A stretch of DNA of 64,000 nt from Nostoc sp. HK-01 (GCA_003990705.1 AP018318.1:1491501-1555500); one strand, 5' to 3'; shown: positions 48,364-58,748, counted from the stretch's first letter. Made by a program: numbers and translations. Notes: generated by a model not told the origin, from the sequence alone.

Positions 48364-48760
48364 TTATAAAAGTTGTTGCAGTTCCTCAATAGTGTTAACA
48401 GTTCTAATTGCTTGTTGAATAGCTTTTAATCGCTGTAAATCACTAATTTGGGAAATATTTGGCATCAACTCTGACCCAGCATTGCCGAATTTAATTTCCA
48501 AGGCCAGTTCAATCCCGGAAAATAATTCCTCCCGTCGACCATGTTCTTCACCCCGCGCCTCGCCTTCGCGTAAAATTTCTTGATACCAAGGTGACTCACG
48601 TAACACAGCCATATCCCACCTCATAATTTCTTGAACTAACGCGCTTTCTAAAACAAACGTAGCAAAAAAAAGCCAAGACTGTTTCTAATTGGTTTAGCTG
48701 TTCATCAGCACGGAGAATTCGTAATGCTTCTCGAATTATCGACACTATTACTAATAAGAT
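48364..48760 (-). pseudogene. Rpn-family (PD-(D/E)XK) nuclease remnant, truncated and frameshifted
   Basis: The 86 residues from 48624 to 48364 (RWDMAVLRESPWYQEILREG ... IRTVNTIEELQQLL) match the C-terminal end of Rpn/DUF4351 proteins, including DNA-mobility nucleases common in cyanobacteria. A second minus-strand frame upstream (REALRILRADEQLNQLETVLAFF) continues the same protein but is out of frame by one base. The break is at a run of eight T (48664-48671 plus strand A run); seven would restore the frame and give the expected LAFFATFVLESALVQEIM. No N-terminal nuclease domain precedes it. The element is thus a dead remnant, unless the run is a sequencing error or slippery site. Confidence 0.75.
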
Positions 48761-48814
48761 TTAATTAATGAATTAAAGAAAAATACAGTGCTGAATAAAG
48801 AATCTGACTTCAAT

Positions 48815-49117
48815 ATGGCTTTTGAATTGTTCGTAAATGACTTGGAACAATCGTTAAAAATTATCTGGGATAAATATAGGGCAAACCCAACATTAGGGAA
48901 CTGGATTAATAGTGCTAATCCCAATTTTAGTTATATTGTAGAAGAGAAAGCAAAGCAATTATCAAATACTTATGGTACAAATGGAGACTGGGTATCAGTC
49001 TGGATGGATCAAGTACGTTTAGTTGCTAGAAATCAAGAAGGTACTGAAAGACCTGGCACTTATTATGAGGTCATGGAAGTTGTTAGTGCCTGGAAATATT
49101 ATTTGCCAGAGTCTTAA
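48815..49117 (+). CDS. Small protein of unknown function
   Basis: This 100-residue hydrophilic protein is not one I recognise. Features are a helical start (AFELFVNDLEQSLKIIWDKYRANPTLGNW) and a Trp-rich middle (NGDWVSVWMDQVRLVARN), ending VVSAWKYYLPES. Start at the ATG 48815 is preferred to a GTG at 48788, which overlaps a GTGCTGAAT heptamer-like repeat. No ribosome-binding site is clear. Its neighbour on the left is the decayed nuclease, so it could be a surviving piece of a lost module. Confidence 0.5.
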   Translation: MAFELFVNDLEQSLKIIWDKYRANPTLGNWINSANPNFSYIVEEKAKQLSNTYGTNGDWVSVWMDQVRLVARNQEGTERPGTYYEVMEVVSAWKYYLPES

Positions 49118-49409
49118 GTAATTTTATTTTTAGAGACAGTAAACCCATAGCAATTCCATAGTTGTTTGTAACTTTCTGTTCCTAAACAAAAAATTTAATT
49201 TCTATGATGCCTTTGATACAAGAAATGGCAGTAGCTTCAAGTTGTGCTTCCTCTAGTACTACACTTTTGATGAGTAGGCCATTATGAAAATATCATTTGC
49301 AGGTGCGATCGCCCACAATCGCTTGAAAGTCTAATGATTTTTCCATCTGTAGAATAGGCTGGCAGGTTTACAATATGATAAAAAACTTGATCGCCAACCT
49401 CAAACAGCC

Positions 49410-49973
49410 GTGAATCAAAATGGGGCCATGCCACAAAGTAGTGAAACCTCCTACTACTCGCTGCTAGGACTGCATCCCTCAGCATCGGTGATTGATATTC
49501 GCCGTGCTTATCGGGAACTAAGCAAGCGCTATCATCCTGACACTACAGAATTACCTGCTACCCTTGCTACAGCTAAATTTCAGCAAATTAATGAAGCTTA
49601 TGCCACTTTAAGCCATCCAGAAAGGCGACTCAGCTATGACTTGAAAATTGGCTATTCTCGCTTTGGCGTAATTCAAGCACCTGCGGATTTGCATCGTCCT
49701 GTGCGTTATTCTTATGATTACTCTAAATCAGCTTACCTCGATGCCAGCGATCGCCCGCTTTCTTCTGGCGAAATCTTCGCTTTATTTATCCTGGGACTGA
49801 CCTTTGTCGGATGTTTATTACTAGCACTGGCGATTGGATTTGCTCGTGGTGAAGCTGCTTTTCAAACCCAATCTCCTCTACTTACCCCCAAAGTCGAGAA
49901 GCATATTTCTTATGTATCCCAATTAACTAGTTCTGGAGAGTCTCAAAACTATAACTTTTCCATATTCAAATAA
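49410..49973 (+). CDS. J-domain protein with a C-terminal membrane helix
   Basis: This 187-residue protein has an N-terminal J domain (SYYSLLGLHPSASVIDIRRAYRELSKRYHPDTTEL, HPD present) and a single hydrophobic helix near residues 121-145 (FALFILGLTFVGCLLLALAIGFARG). It should recruit an Hsp70, perhaps the DnaK above, to a membrane. Start is GTG at 49410; an in-frame ATG at 49428 is an alternative. The DUF3143 gene begins 31 bases after its stop, so the two may be co-transcribed. Confidence 0.85.
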   Translation: MNQNGAMPQSSETSYYSLLGLHPSASVIDIRRAYRELSKRYHPDTTELPATLATAKFQQINEAYATLSHPERRLSYDLKIGYSRFGVIQAPADLHRPVRYSYDYSKSAYLDASDRPLSSGEIFALFILGLTFVGCLLLALAIGFARGEAAFQTQSPLLTPKVEKHISYVSQLTSSGESQNYNFSIFK

Positions 49974-50004
49974 ACAGTTTCCTACCTCAAAATCTCAAAT
50001 TATT

Positions 50005-50277
50005 ATGTCTATTCTGCCAGCAGATACCCCTTTATATAATCATCCTCTGCCACAAATTGAGCAATGGTTAAAAGACCAAGGCTGTCAACAAGATGAAACA
50101 CAACGTCATTGTTGGCGTGTGCAAAGACCCGATTGGCAAGCTGAACTTTGGCTAGATATTGAGCAAATTGTAGTTAGATATCTTGAGGCTGGAGACAATC
50201 AACAAGACATCCAACGCTCCTTCAAGTATTCTCTTAGCCGTGAAGATATAGAACAAGCTGTGTTTTCTGGCCCTTAA
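50005..50277 (+). CDS. DUF3143 protein
   Basis: This is a 90-residue cytosolic protein of the DUF3143 family, mostly from cyanobacteria. The family features are PLYNHPLPQIEQWLKDQGCQQ at the start, a central WRVQRPDWQAELWLDIEQIVVRYL, and a C-terminal FKYSLSREDIEQAVFSGP. It has two Cys-free halves rich in Trp. Function unknown. It follows the membrane J-protein gene closely, suggesting a common transcript. Confidence 0.82.
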   Translation: MSILPADTPLYNHPLPQIEQWLKDQGCQQDETQRHCWRVQRPDWQAELWLDIEQIVVRYLEAGDNQQDIQRSFKYSLSREDIEQAVFSGP

Positions 50278-50333
50278 AAGGTCGAAGTCTCAAGGGTAAA
50301 GTATGAAAAAGGATGAAATTTATATTTCAGATT

Positions 50334-51083
50334 TTAGACTTTGCCAAATCTCCGATCTCGTTGCTGATATGCACATAAAGCCCGGTGAAACTCAGCGCGG
50401 TCGAAATCAGGCCAAAGAGTCTCAGTGATGTAAATTTCCCCGTAAGCCATTTGCCAGAGGAGAAAATTGGAAAGGCGCATTTCCCCGCTAGTACGAATTA
50501 ATAAATCAGGGTCATCAATTCCAGCAGTGTAAAGATGGCTTTCAAATACTGATTCATCAATTTCATCTGGTTTGAGGATACCTTGCTGAACTTTTTGGGC
50601 GATCGCGCGGCAAGCTTGTAAAATTTCTTGCCGTCCGCCATAATTAGTTGCCACAGAAAACTTAATACTGCGATTATTCTTAGTGGCTTCCATTGAGCGG
50701 GTAATTTCATCTTGCAGCGATCGCGGTAAAGCCTGCAAATTTCCCACAAACTGAATTTGCACATTTTCCTCAACCATTTCCCGCAGTTCTTGACGTAAAA
50801 CTACTTGGAATAAAGTCATCAAAAAATCTACTTCTTCCTGCGGCCTTTTCCAATTTTCTGTAGAAAAAGCATAAGCTGTCAGTGCCTCAATTCCCCAGTC
50901 TTTGCAACAACGCAGCAAGTCTTTCAAAGCATCAACACCACGCTTATGACCCATGATTCGCGGCAAACCTTGAAGTTTAGCCCATCGACCATTGCCATCC
51001 ATAATCACCGCAACGTGTTTGGGCAGTAGTTCCCGGTTCAAGTCGGGAGGCAAATATAGCAGTTCAGTTTGTTGTACAGTCAT
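50334..51083 (-). CDS. uppS: Isoprenyl transferase (undecaprenyl pyrophosphate synthase type)
   Basis: UppS makes the C55 lipid carrier for peptidoglycan and glycan export by adding isopentenyl units in cis. The 249-residue protein shows [31 protein letters not shown] near residue 23-53 (the pyrophosphate-binding Asp and Gly motif), [12 protein letters not shown], and [28 protein letters not shown] near 193, all highly conserved. It overlaps the 3' end of the upstream gene by 4 bases (ATGA), so translation is coupled to cdaA. The product is a cytosolic membrane-associated enzyme. Confidence 0.96.
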   Translation of the reverse strand: MTVQQTELLYLPPDLNRELLPKHVAVIMDGNGRWAKLQGLPRIMGHKRGVDALKDLLRCCKDWGIEALTAYAFSTENWKRPQEEVDFLMTLFQVVLRQELREMVEENVQIQFVGNLQALPRSLQDEITRSMEATKNNRSIKFSVATNYGGRQEILQACRAIAQKVQQGILKPDEIDESVFESHLYTAGIDDPDLLIRTSGEMRLSNFLLWQMAYGEIYITETLWPDFDRAEFHRALCAYQQRDRRFGKV

Positions 51084-52003
51084 TTTTTATCTCGAGAAGC
51101 GGTCGATGGTAATCCAAGTAAACGTGAAACTAGTACCAGTGCTTTACTACCAATCTGACGCACCCAGCTTAACAGACCAGGAGCCACTGCTTCCCGATCT
51201 ACAGTTGGAGATAAGCGAGCCTCTAAGGACTCTTTGAGTTTTCTAATGGTCAGTGGTCTATTTAGGGTTCCCCGTTCCGCTAGGGAAATAGAACCCGTTT
51301 CTTCTGATACAACTACACAAATACAATTTTCGACCCGCTCAGTAATTCCCATTGCTGCCCGATGGCGTGTACCCAACTGGCGCGAGGCTGTGCGTCCCGA
51401 AAGTGGTAAAATTATACCTGATGATACGATTCTTGAGCCGCGAATCAAAGTCGCCCCATCATGTAACAAAGTTTTCGGCTGAAAAATTGTTTGTATAAGT
51501 TCCTTAGAGACTTCAGCATTCAGCTTAACTCCAGGCACAGAAAAATCTCGCTCGTCAATTGGGCCAGTGGTTTCCAAAATTAGCAAAGCTCCTATTCGGT
51601 TTTTTGAAAGTTCTTTAACCGCATCCACAATTTCATCAATCACACTATCAGATTTGGGGATGGACAAACTGGATGTTTGAAATAACTGGCGTATTTCTCC
51701 ACGGCCTAATTGTTCCAAAAATCTCCGAAATTCTGATTGTAGGGCTACCGCCATCGCCACAGCACAACCAATCACTAATTTTTCTAGGACAAAATTTAGC
51801 AGGGGTAAGCCCAATCTACCGCTGATTGCCGATGCCAGCATTAAAATAATAAATCCTCGCACCATCCAAAGTGTCCGGCGCTCGCTAATAATAACTAGTA
51901 TCATGTACGTCAGCGCCAGCACTAATACAATATCCAGAGTCCCAAGTAGCAAGGACTGCGACCATCCTAGGTTTGTCAGCCAATGCTTTGACCAATCTCT
52001 CAT
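51080..52003 (-). CDS. cdaA: Diadenylate cyclase (CdaA-type)
   Basis: This 307-residue membrane protein makes c-di-AMP from two ATP molecules. The first 85 residues hold about three hydrophobic helices ([42 protein letters not shown]). The DAC domain follows, with [15 protein letters not shown] near residue 178 and [10 protein letters not shown] near 208, the conserved DGA and RHR motifs. The C-terminal 60 residues are a variable tail. It overlaps uppS by 4 bases in an operon. The pairing suggests coordination of c-di-AMP with cell-envelope lipid supply, although the biochemical link is inferred. Confidence 0.93.
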   Translation of the reverse strand: MRDWSKHWLTNLGWSQSLLLGTLDIVLVLALTYMILVIISERRTLWMVRGFIILMLASAISGRLGLPLLNFVLEKLVIGCAVAMAVALQSEFRRFLEQLGRGEIRQLFQTSSLSIPKSDSVIDEIVDAVKELSKNRIGALLILETTGPIDERDFSVPGVKLNAEVSKELIQTIFQPKTLLHDGATLIRGSRIVSSGIILPLSGRTASRQLGTRHRAAMGITERVENCICVVVSEETGSISLAERGTLNRPLTIRKLKESLEARLSPTVDREAVAPGLLSWVRQIGSKALVLVSRLLGLPSTASRDKK

Positions 52004-52039
52004 GACATCTGGATTATCTTTCTGTCTCTAATACGATAT

Positions 52040-52106
52040 GTCATTAGTCATTTGTCATCTGTCATTAGTTTTTTTTACAAAGGACTAATGACTAAAGACT
52101 AATGAC
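52040..52106. repeat. Heptamer-based inverted repeat at the lysA 3' end
   Basis: The left arm (52040-52069) is made of GTCATTA/GTCATTT/GTCATCT heptamers. The right arm (52084-52106) is made of ACTAATG/ACTAAAG units, its approximate reverse complement. The loop carries eight T residues, which could act as a terminator for lysA. The lysA stop codon lies in the right arm. Confidence 0.75.
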
Positions 52107-53502
52107 TACTTTTGAGTCTCTCTGGTAGGCAATCTTGCCGAATCAAATCTTGATAAGTTTCGCGCTGCAAAATCAAATTTGCTTCGCCATTAGCCACTAC
52201 TACTGCTGCTGGACGGGGTAAGCGGTTGTAGTTAGATGCCATACTGTAATTGTAAGCACCAGTTGCCATAACCACTAGGATATCGCCTGGTTCAGTTTTT
52301 GGTAGTTGGGCATTCTTAATTAGGATATCTCCTGATTCGCAATGTTTACCAGCTACTGTGACTGTTTGTGTAATCGGAGCCAACATTTTATTAGCAACTA
52401 CAGCCCGATAAACTGACTGGTAAGTGATTGGTCGGGGATTATCAGACATTCCACCATCAACAGATAGGTAGGTACGAATTTCTGGGACTATTTTGGTTGC
52501 ACCAATGGTATAGGCAGTTACACAAGATGTCGCAATCAGCGATCGCCCTGGTTCACATAATAGCTTTGGTAAAGGCAAATTTTCGGCTGCACAAGTTTCT
52601 TGAAGAACTTCACAAATTACCTTTACCCAATCTTCAATACTTGGGGGATCATCTGATTCTGTATAACAAATACCTAACCCACCACCAATATTGAGTTCGG
52701 TTAAATTTAAACCATACTTAGCAGTATCTCGGAACCATTGCACCATCACCGAGGCTAAGTCTCGATGGGGTTGCAGTTCAAAAATTTGCGAACCAATATG
52801 CGCGTGCAAGCCTATACAGTTCAAGGAAGGTTGCTTGCTAACAAAGGTAAACACTTCATCTAAATCGTTGGGGTCAAAGCCAAATTTACTATCTAAGTGT
52901 CCTGTGCGAATATATTCGTGGGTGTGGCATTCAATCCCAGGAGTTAACCGCAGCATGATGCGGACTGGGTGGGTGTTTTGGGTCAATTCCACCAAATTGT
53001 GTAATTCTTGCCAGTTATCAACGACAATCGTCACACCAGATTCAATTGCTAAAACTAGCTCTGAATGGGATTTATTATTGCCGTGGAGGTAAATTTTCTC
53101 AGGACTAACGCCAGCAGTTAAAGCTGTGTAGAGTTCACCGCCAGAAACAACATCAATTCCCAAGCCTTCTGAGGCAGCGATCGCACAAACAGCTAGACAA
53201 TTCCATGCTTTGGAAGCGTACAATACTTGAGCTTCACCTTGGTAGTATTGCTTAAACGCATCTCGGTATTGCCGACAAGCCGAACGGAGAGTGTCTTCAT
53301 CTAAAATATATAAAGGCGAACCAAACTGCTGAACTAGGGTTGTGACATCACACCCACCAATTTCCAGGCAGTCATCACTATTAACTTTGGCCGTTAAAGG
53401 TAATAGTTCCTGGTTAGGCGAAATAGTTTCGTTTGGGTTGCGCTTTTGAGGCAAATACTGAGTTCCAGTATGTTGAACCTCAGTGGGGTGAGTCGATACC
53501 AT
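52099..53502 (-). CDS. lysA: Diaminopimelate decarboxylase
   Basis: LysA converts meso-diaminopimelate to lysine, using PLP. The 467-residue protein has an N-terminal leader of about 50 residues, then FGSPLYILDEDTLRSACRQYRDAF, PLP lysine in LYASKAWNCLAV near residue 96, HIGSQIFELQPH, NIGGGLGICY, CEPGRSLIATSC near 320 and GAYNYSMASNYNRLPRP near 427. It is cytosolic and complete. The last codons and the stop overlap a heptamer inverted repeat. Its upstream neighbour, rimI, is divergent. Confidence 0.95.
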   Translation of the reverse strand: MVSTHPTEVQHTGTQYLPQKRNPNETISPNQELLPLTAKVNSDDCLEIGGCDVTTLVQQFGSPLYILDEDTLRSACRQYRDAFKQYYQGEAQVLYASKAWNCLAVCAIAASEGLGIDVVSGGELYTALTAGVSPEKIYLHGNNKSHSELVLAIESGVTIVVDNWQELHNLVELTQNTHPVRIMLRLTPGIECHTHEYIRTGHLDSKFGFDPNDLDEVFTFVSKQPSLNCIGLHAHIGSQIFELQPHRDLASVMVQWFRDTAKYGLNLTELNIGGGLGICYTESDDPPSIEDWVKVICEVLQETCAAENLPLPKLLCEPGRSLIATSCVTAYTIGATKIVPEIRTYLSVDGGMSDNPRPITYQSVYRAVVANKMLAPITQTVTVAGKHCESGDILIKNAQLPKTEPGDILVVMATGAYNYSMASNYNRLPRPAAVVVANGEANLILQRETYQDLIRQDCLPERLKSSH

Positions 53503-53696
53503 AACTATATAGATTGTCCTTGTTCAAATTAAGGGCGTGAGGAAGTATCCCGATTTTCAGTTTACCAACACAGTGCTGAGTGCTGAGTAAAGTAAAAAGT
53601 CCGAGAAAACTTCGCATAGGCATAAATCAACTACCACGTCAGAGTGGTCTTTAAACTCAACATTCAGCACCTTCAACTCAGCATTTTGAATAAATT

Positions 53697-54245
53697 GTGA
53701 TTTCATCAGACTTACAATTGCGATCGCTCACAACCAATGATCTAAGTGCAATCCTCGAACTTGATCAAGCTTGTTTTGGTGGTCTTTGGACAATGGATGG
53801 CTACCAACGAGAGTTGGACAGTCCCAACAGCGAATTACTTGGGTTATTTGCACCATTGTCTAGTATTCAACTTTTGGGGATGGGTTGCTTTTGGTCGATT
53901 GTAGACGAAGCCCACATTACAATTTTGGCAATTCATCCCCAATATCACCGTCAAGGTTTGGGACAGGCTTTATTGTATGCTCTCTTGAAGACAGCTGGCG
54001 ATCGCGGTTTAGAGCGAGCCACCCTCGAAGTTAGAGCTTCTAACCTTGCTGCTATATCCTTATATCAGAAATTTGGCTTTAAAACCGCTGGGTTACGACG
54101 GCGTTATTACAAAGATAATGGCGAGGATGCCCTAATTCTTTGGTTATCAGAGTTGCAGCATCCAAAGTTTCAAACAACTTTAGACAACTGGCACACTACT
54201 GTTAGCAAACAGTTGAATCAATTCTCTTGGCAGTTGATTAATTAG
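53697..54245 (+). CDS. rimI: Ribosomal protein S18-alanine N-acetyltransferase (RimI-like)
   Basis: This 182-residue GNAT enzyme transfers acetyl from acetyl-CoA to the N-terminal alanine of ribosomal protein S18 or to related substrates. Signature segments are ILELDQACFGGLW near residue 18, ITILAIHPQYHRQGLGQALLYALL (V/IxxxxxRxxGxG/A acetyl-CoA motif), and TLEVRASNLAAISLYQKFGFKTAGLRRRYY. The GTG start at 53697 has no strong ribosome-binding site. The C-terminal 35 residues extend past the usual RimI length. It is divergent from lysA. The GNAT fold is certain; the S18 substrate is inferred from similarity. Confidence 0.85.
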   Translation: MISSDLQLRSLTTNDLSAILELDQACFGGLWTMDGYQRELDSPNSELLGLFAPLSSIQLLGMGCFWSIVDEAHITILAIHPQYHRQGLGQALLYALLKTAGDRGLERATLEVRASNLAAISLYQKFGFKTAGLRRRYYKDNGEDALILWLSELQHPKFQTTLDNWHTTVSKQLNQFSWQLIN

Positions 54246-54805
54246 CCGAAAAGAGAGATTAAGAGGCTGGTATTTTTGCTCAGTCATCAGTACTTTCTTC
54301 TGCGAATTCTTCACAAGATCACCTCACAACCAAATATGAAAAGCTTTCTTTTCTAGTAGCGGGATCAGAGAAAGCACTGGAACTAAAACAGCTAATGACA
54401 AAGGTCAAAGGACAAATCACCTTTCACAACCAAGAAAAAATGAACTTTTACACTTGTTAATTCATTAGAATATTTAATAAATATAATTTTTCTGTTTTAA
54501 ATAAAAAATATATTTGAGAAAATTTTGACATCTACAGTCAAAGTATGCTAATAATTAATATTTGTGACTGGTAAAAATTAATTTACAATCATCACGGCTA
54601 ACTATTTACAAGCCAAGCTGAAAAGCTAGTAAATCAAAGCTCCTCAAGTCAGTAGCCGTAGCAAAATTCATCAACAGTTGACAAATCCACCCATCAATTT
54701 GATTAGTCTTCCTTGGATGTTGATTATCTGTGATACAGGCACCCAAAACCTTAGCCTGTGCTAAAATCAGCGTACCGGCACGACGCAGGTGATGGGAAAA
54801 ATGCC
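54246..54805 (+). promoter_or_regulatory. Long clpC upstream spacer with a possible promoter
   Basis: This 560-base AT-rich region holds no gene I can support. At 54525-54530 TTGACA is followed after 18 bases by TAATAA (54549-54554), a possible promoter, which would give a leader of about 245 bases to clpC. The leader could carry regulation, but no riboswitch or CtsR-like repeat is obvious. Confidence 0.3.
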
Positions 54806-57277
54806 ATGTTTGAACGCTTCACAGAAAAAGCCATTAAGGTAATCATGCTGGCCCAAGAAGAGGCCCGCCGTTTAGGTCACAACTTTGTGGGAACCGAGCA
54901 GATCCTCTTGGGTCTGATTGGGGAAGGCACAGGAGTTGCGGCCAAGGTGCTGAAATCAATGGGTGTCAATCTCAAAGATGCCCGTATTGAAGTAGAAAAA
55001 ATTATAGGCCGGGGTTCAGGCTTTGTGGCCGTGGAAATTCCGTTTACGCCACGGGCAAAGCGGGTTCTGGAACTATCCCTAGAAGAAGCGCGCCAATTAG
55101 GGCATAACTACATTGGCACCGAGCATCTGCTGTTGGGCCTGATCCGGGAAGGGGAAGGTGTAGCAGCCAGGGTGCTAGAAAACCTCGGGGTGGATCTATC
55201 TAAGGTAAGAACCCAAGTCATCCGAATGCTGGGAGAAACAGCAGAGGTTTCGGCGACCGGGCAATCGGGACGCACTAAGACTCCTACCTTGGATGAATTC
55301 GGCTCGAACCTAACCCAGATGGCGACGGACAATAAACTTGATCCAGTCGTAGGACGCGCGAAAGAAATTGAGCGCGTGATTCAAATCTTGGGTCGCCGGA
55401 CAAAAAATAACCCAGTGCTGATTGGTGAACCAGGGGTTGGTAAAACAGCGATCGCTGAAGGTTTGGCGAGCCGCATTGCTAACAAAGATGTCCCCGACAT
55501 CCTGGAAGACAAGCGTGTAGTCACACTAGATATTGGTTTGCTGGTAGCAGGTACCAAATACCGGGGTGAATTTGAAGAACGCCTGAAAAAAATCATGGAC
55601 GAAATTCGCTCTGCGGGTAACGTCATTCTCGTGATTGATGAGGTACACACCCTAATTGGTGCAGGTGCAGCCGAAGGTGCAATCGACGCAGCAAATATCC
55701 TCAAGCCAGCCTTGGCCAGAGGTGAATTGCAGTGTATCGGTGCCACCACCCTCGACGAATACCGCAAACACATCGAGCGCGATGCAGCCTTAGAACGCCG
55801 CTTCCAACCAGTAATGGTAGGTGAGCCATCAGTTGATGAAACTATAGAAATATTGCATGGATTGCGCGATCGCTACGAGCAACATCACAAGTTGAAAATT
55901 TCTGATGAAGCTTTGATTGCAGCAGCGAAATTGTCTGACCGTTATATCAGCGATCGCTACTTGCCAGATAAAGCCATCGACTTGATTGATGAAGCAGGTT
56001 CGCGCGTGCGGTTAATCAACTCCCAACTGCCCCCCGCAGCCAAAGAGTTAGATAAAGAACTGCGCCAAATCTTAAAAGAAAAAGATGATGCCGTGCGTTC
56101 CCAAGACTTTGACAGAGCCGGGGAACTGCGCGATCGGGAAATGGAAATCAAAGCCGAAATCCGGGCGATCGCTCAAAGCAAAACCAACGGTGCAAGTGGT
56201 GACGGTGTAGAACCAGTTGTTACCGAAGAAGACATTGCTCACATCGTTGCTTCCTGGACAGGTGTACCAGTCAACAAGCTCACCGAGTCTGAATCCGAGA
56301 AGCTGCTGCACATGGAAGACACCTTGCATCAGCGATTAATCGGACAAGAAGACGCAGTGAAAGCAGTTTCACGGGCAATCCGTCGGGCGCGTGTCGGTTT
56401 GAAGAATCCTAATCGACCCATCGCCAGCTTTATCTTCTCCGGGCCAACTGGGGTAGGTAAAACTGAGTTAGCAAAATCCTTGGCTTCTTACTTCTTCGGT
56501 TCCGAAGAAGCAATGATCCGCCTGGATATGTCGGAATATATGGAACGCCACACCGTCAGCAAACTGATTGGTTCGCCTCCAGGTTACGTTGGTTATAACG
56601 AAGGCGGTCAATTAACCGAAGCTGTGCGCCGTCGTCCATATACCGTGGTGCTGTTCGACGAAATCGAAAAAGCCCACCCCGATGTCTTCAATATGCTGCT
56701 GCAAATTTTAGAAGACGGTCGGTTAACTGATGCTAAAGGTCGCACCGTTGACTTCAAGAACACCTTGCTGATTTTGACATCCAACATCGGTTCCAAGGTA
56801 ATTGAAAAAGGGGCTTCCACCATCGGCTTTGAATTTAATGAAGATGCTGGTGAATCGCAGTATAACCGCATTAAAACTCTGGTTAACGAAGAACTCAAAC
56901 AGTACTTCCGCCCAGAATTCCTCAACCGTTTGGATGAAATTATCGTCTTCCGTCAACTCAACCGCGAAGAAGTCACCCAAATCGCCGACATCATGCTTAA
57001 AGAAGTGTTTGGTCGCCTGACAGAAAAAGGCATCACCTTAGAAGTCACCGAACGCTTCAAAGACAGGCTCATCCAAGAAGGTTACAGCCCCAGCTACGGT
57101 GCAAGACCGTTGCGTCGGGCAATTATGCGCTTGTTAGAAGATAGCCTCGCAGAAGAAATTCTGTCTGGTCGCATCAAAGATGGCGATACAGCCGTTGTTG
57201 ATGTCGATGAAAATGGCAATGTGCAAGTCAGTTCTCAACAGCGCCGGGAATTGTTACCTCAAGGAATTGAGTCGTAA
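54806..57277 (+). CDS. clpC: Clp protease ATP-binding subunit ClpC
   Basis: This 823-residue AAA+ unfoldase feeds proteins to ClpP-type protease or remodels them. Two N-terminal repeats (about residues 1-75 and 80-150) start [28 protein letters not shown]. The first ATPase domain has GEPGVGKT and [19 protein letters not shown]-like segment ([13 protein letters not shown]) lies near residue 430. The second ATPase domain has [32 protein letters not shown] and [13 protein letters not shown]. The start is ATG 54806, MFERFTEKA being the family N-terminus; an upstream ATG at 54758 would add 16 atypical residues. A strong terminator follows. Confidence 0.95.
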   Translation: MFERFTEKAIKVIMLAQEEARRLGHNFVGTEQILLGLIGEGTGVAAKVLKSMGVNLKDARIEVEKIIGRGSGFVAVEIPFTPRAKRVLELSLEEARQLGHNYIGTEHLLLGLIREGEGVAARVLENLGVDLSKVRTQVIRMLGETAEVSATGQSGRTKTPTLDEFGSNLTQMATDNKLDPVVGRAKEIERVIQILGRRTKNNPVLIGEPGVGKTAIAEGLASRIANKDVPDILEDKRVVTLDIGLLVAGTKYRGEFEERLKKIMDEIRSAGNVILVIDEVHTLIGAGAAEGAIDAANILKPALARGELQCIGATTLDEYRKHIERDAALERRFQPVMVGEPSVDETIEILHGLRDRYEQHHKLKISDEALIAAAKLSDRYISDRYLPDKAIDLIDEAGSRVRLINSQLPPAAKELDKELRQILKEKDDAVRSQDFDRAGELRDREMEIKAEIRAIAQSKTNGASGDGVEPVVTEEDIAHIVASWTGVPVNKLTESESEKLLHMEDTLHQRLIGQEDAVKAVSRAIRRARVGLKNPNRPIASFIFSGPTGVGKTELAKSLASYFFGSEEAMIRLDMSEYMERHTVSKLIGSPPGYVGYNEGGQLTEAVRRRPYTVVLFDEIEKAHPDVFNMLLQILEDGRLTDAKGRTVDFKNTLLILTSNIGSKVIEKGASTIGFEFNEDAGESQYNRIKTLVNEELKQYFRPEFLNRLDEIIVFRQLNREEVTQIADIMLKEVFGRLTEKGITLEVTERFKDRLIQEGYSPSYGARPLRRAIMRLLEDSLAEEILSGRIKDGDTAVVDVDENGNVQVSSQQRRELLPQGIES

Positions 57278-57317
57278 TTAAAATTTGGGATTCAGTCTCA
57301 AGTAAATATTAGAAAAC

Positions 57318-57349
57318 GGTAGAGTATTAATTGCTCTACCATTTTTTGT
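57318..57349 (+). terminator. Intrinsic terminator after clpC
   Basis: GGTAGAG and CTCTACC (57318-57324 and 57334-57340) with a 9-base loop are followed by ATTTTTTG. It lies about 40 bases after the clpC stop. Confidence 0.85.
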
Positions 57350-57512
57350 TTAGATATTGAAGTATACACAGACTAATAAACTAAGTGAGAAAGTTCGTTT
57401 TAGGTTAGGCTTCATTATCTAATAATTTCTTCCTTGCTGAACTAAGAGATAAAAAGTACACTAGTGAAAATTATTCTGTCTAATTTAAATTATCAACAAT
57501 ATTTATTTTTAT

Positions 57513-58748
57513 ATGAGTCAACTAGATGAAGCATTACGTAAATTTGAAGCTATTGAAGCAAATTTAGTGAAGCTTGAAAACCTATGGGATTTGTTACAAA
57601 AAAATATACCTCAAGGTATTGTATTTGGAGCAAATCCTGTTTACGAGGATGCTTTGCGTTCATATGAGCGTATGCTCACAGGACTGCCATTGATTGATGG
57701 GTGGAAACCAAAAACAATACCTTATGATCTAGATAAGATAGCCCAAAATCGTTTAGATGCACATGAAATTGGAGAACTAACAATTCAAATTGAAGTAGAT
57801 CGTCAAATTGAGCAACCCGGTAAAGAATTAAGAGAATATAGATTTAAATTCGATCAAAAACGGCGACAACTTATTCAAGATAAAATTGTGCAATTGTCTA
57901 ATGAAATAGATGAACTGTTAGCAAAACTTCAAGAAAAGTATCCTATTGATTATAGCGATAGAGTTGATATTTACGATGAAGAAGATGTTAAAAGATGGGA
58001 CGAAATAATTCGCAACACACGTAAAGATTTAGATTGGCATTTAATTCGAGCGAACATAAAAAAAATAGATGTATTACTCGGTAATAGTGTAAATCGTCCT
58101 CAACGTTGGAATGATATGGAACGTCATCTTTCATATGCACAAATTAATGATTTAAGAGATATTATCCTTTATGATTGGCCATCTGTGAAAGCAGGAATTA
58201 AAGAATCTCTGTATACCTCTAATGAACCAATTCCAGTAGATATTCAAGATTTAAGTGAACTTGTTGCCTCAAAACCTTCAGGCAATATTATTACTAAATT
58301 AAAGTGGGAAAACCTTTTGCCTACAGATTTTGAACGTTTAATATTTAATTTAGTTAATTTAGAACAGAGTTATGAAAACGCTGAATGGTTAATGCACACA
58401 AATGCCCCGGATCGGGGACGTGATGTGTCTGTTTATCGAGTTTATCAAGATCCATTGAGTGGAGTAATACGTCAAAGAATTATTATTCAGTGTAAGCATT
58501 GGCTTAATAAAAGTATTTCTTTAACAGATATTAGTTCGCTAAAAGACCAGGTAAAACTTTGGGAACCGCCTCGAATAAATATTTTAATTATTGCTACATC
58601 AGGGCGTTTTACAGCTGATGCTGTTGACTATGTTGAGCAACATAACCAATTAGACTCCGCAATGAAAATAGAGTTATGGGCAGAAAGTCGTCTAGAAACT
58701 ATCCTAGCTTCTAATCCGGCCTTAGTTGCTGAGTTTGGTTTGAGATAA
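57513..58748 (+). CDS. Mrr-like restriction endonuclease with an N-terminal coiled-coil domain
   Basis: This 411-residue protein ends in a PD-(D/E)XK nuclease of the Mrr_cat type. Features are LPTDFERLIFNLVN near residue 269 (the helix of FExLxxxL), the DRGRDVSVYR segment with Asp304, and IIIQCKHW with Gln326 and Lys328, a D...QxK active site. Residues 130-170 (EYRFKFDQKRRQLIQDKIVQLSNEIDELLAKLQ) form a coiled coil, and the first 120 residues are unknown. No methyltransferase lies near, so it is an orphan, perhaps acting on modified or foreign DNA as Mrr does. The gene is much more AT-rich than clpC, suggesting recent gain. Confidence 0.82.
   Translation: MSQLDEALRKFEAIEANLVKLENLWDLLQKNIPQGIVFGANPVYEDALRSYERMLTGLPLIDGWKPKTIPYDLDKIAQNRLDAHEIGELTIQIEVDRQIEQPGKELREYRFKFDQKRRQLIQDKIVQLSNEIDELLAKLQEKYPIDYSDRVDIYDEEDVKRWDEIIRNTRKDLDWHLIRANIKKIDVLLGNSVNRPQRWNDMERHLSYAQINDLRDIILYDWPSVKAGIKESLYTSNEPIPVDIQDLSELVASKPSGNIITKLKWENLLPTDFERLIFNLVNLEQSYENAEWLMHTNAPDRGRDVSVYRVYQDPLSGVIRQRIIIQCKHWLNKSISLTDISSLKDQVKLWEPPRINILIIATSGRFTADAVDYVEQHNQLDSAMKIELWAESRLETILASNPALVAEFGLR

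Noticed and set aside
48788-48814. GTG start for the small gene at 48815
   Set aside because: The GTG lies in a GTGCTGA heptamer-like repeat and no ribosome-binding site precedes it.
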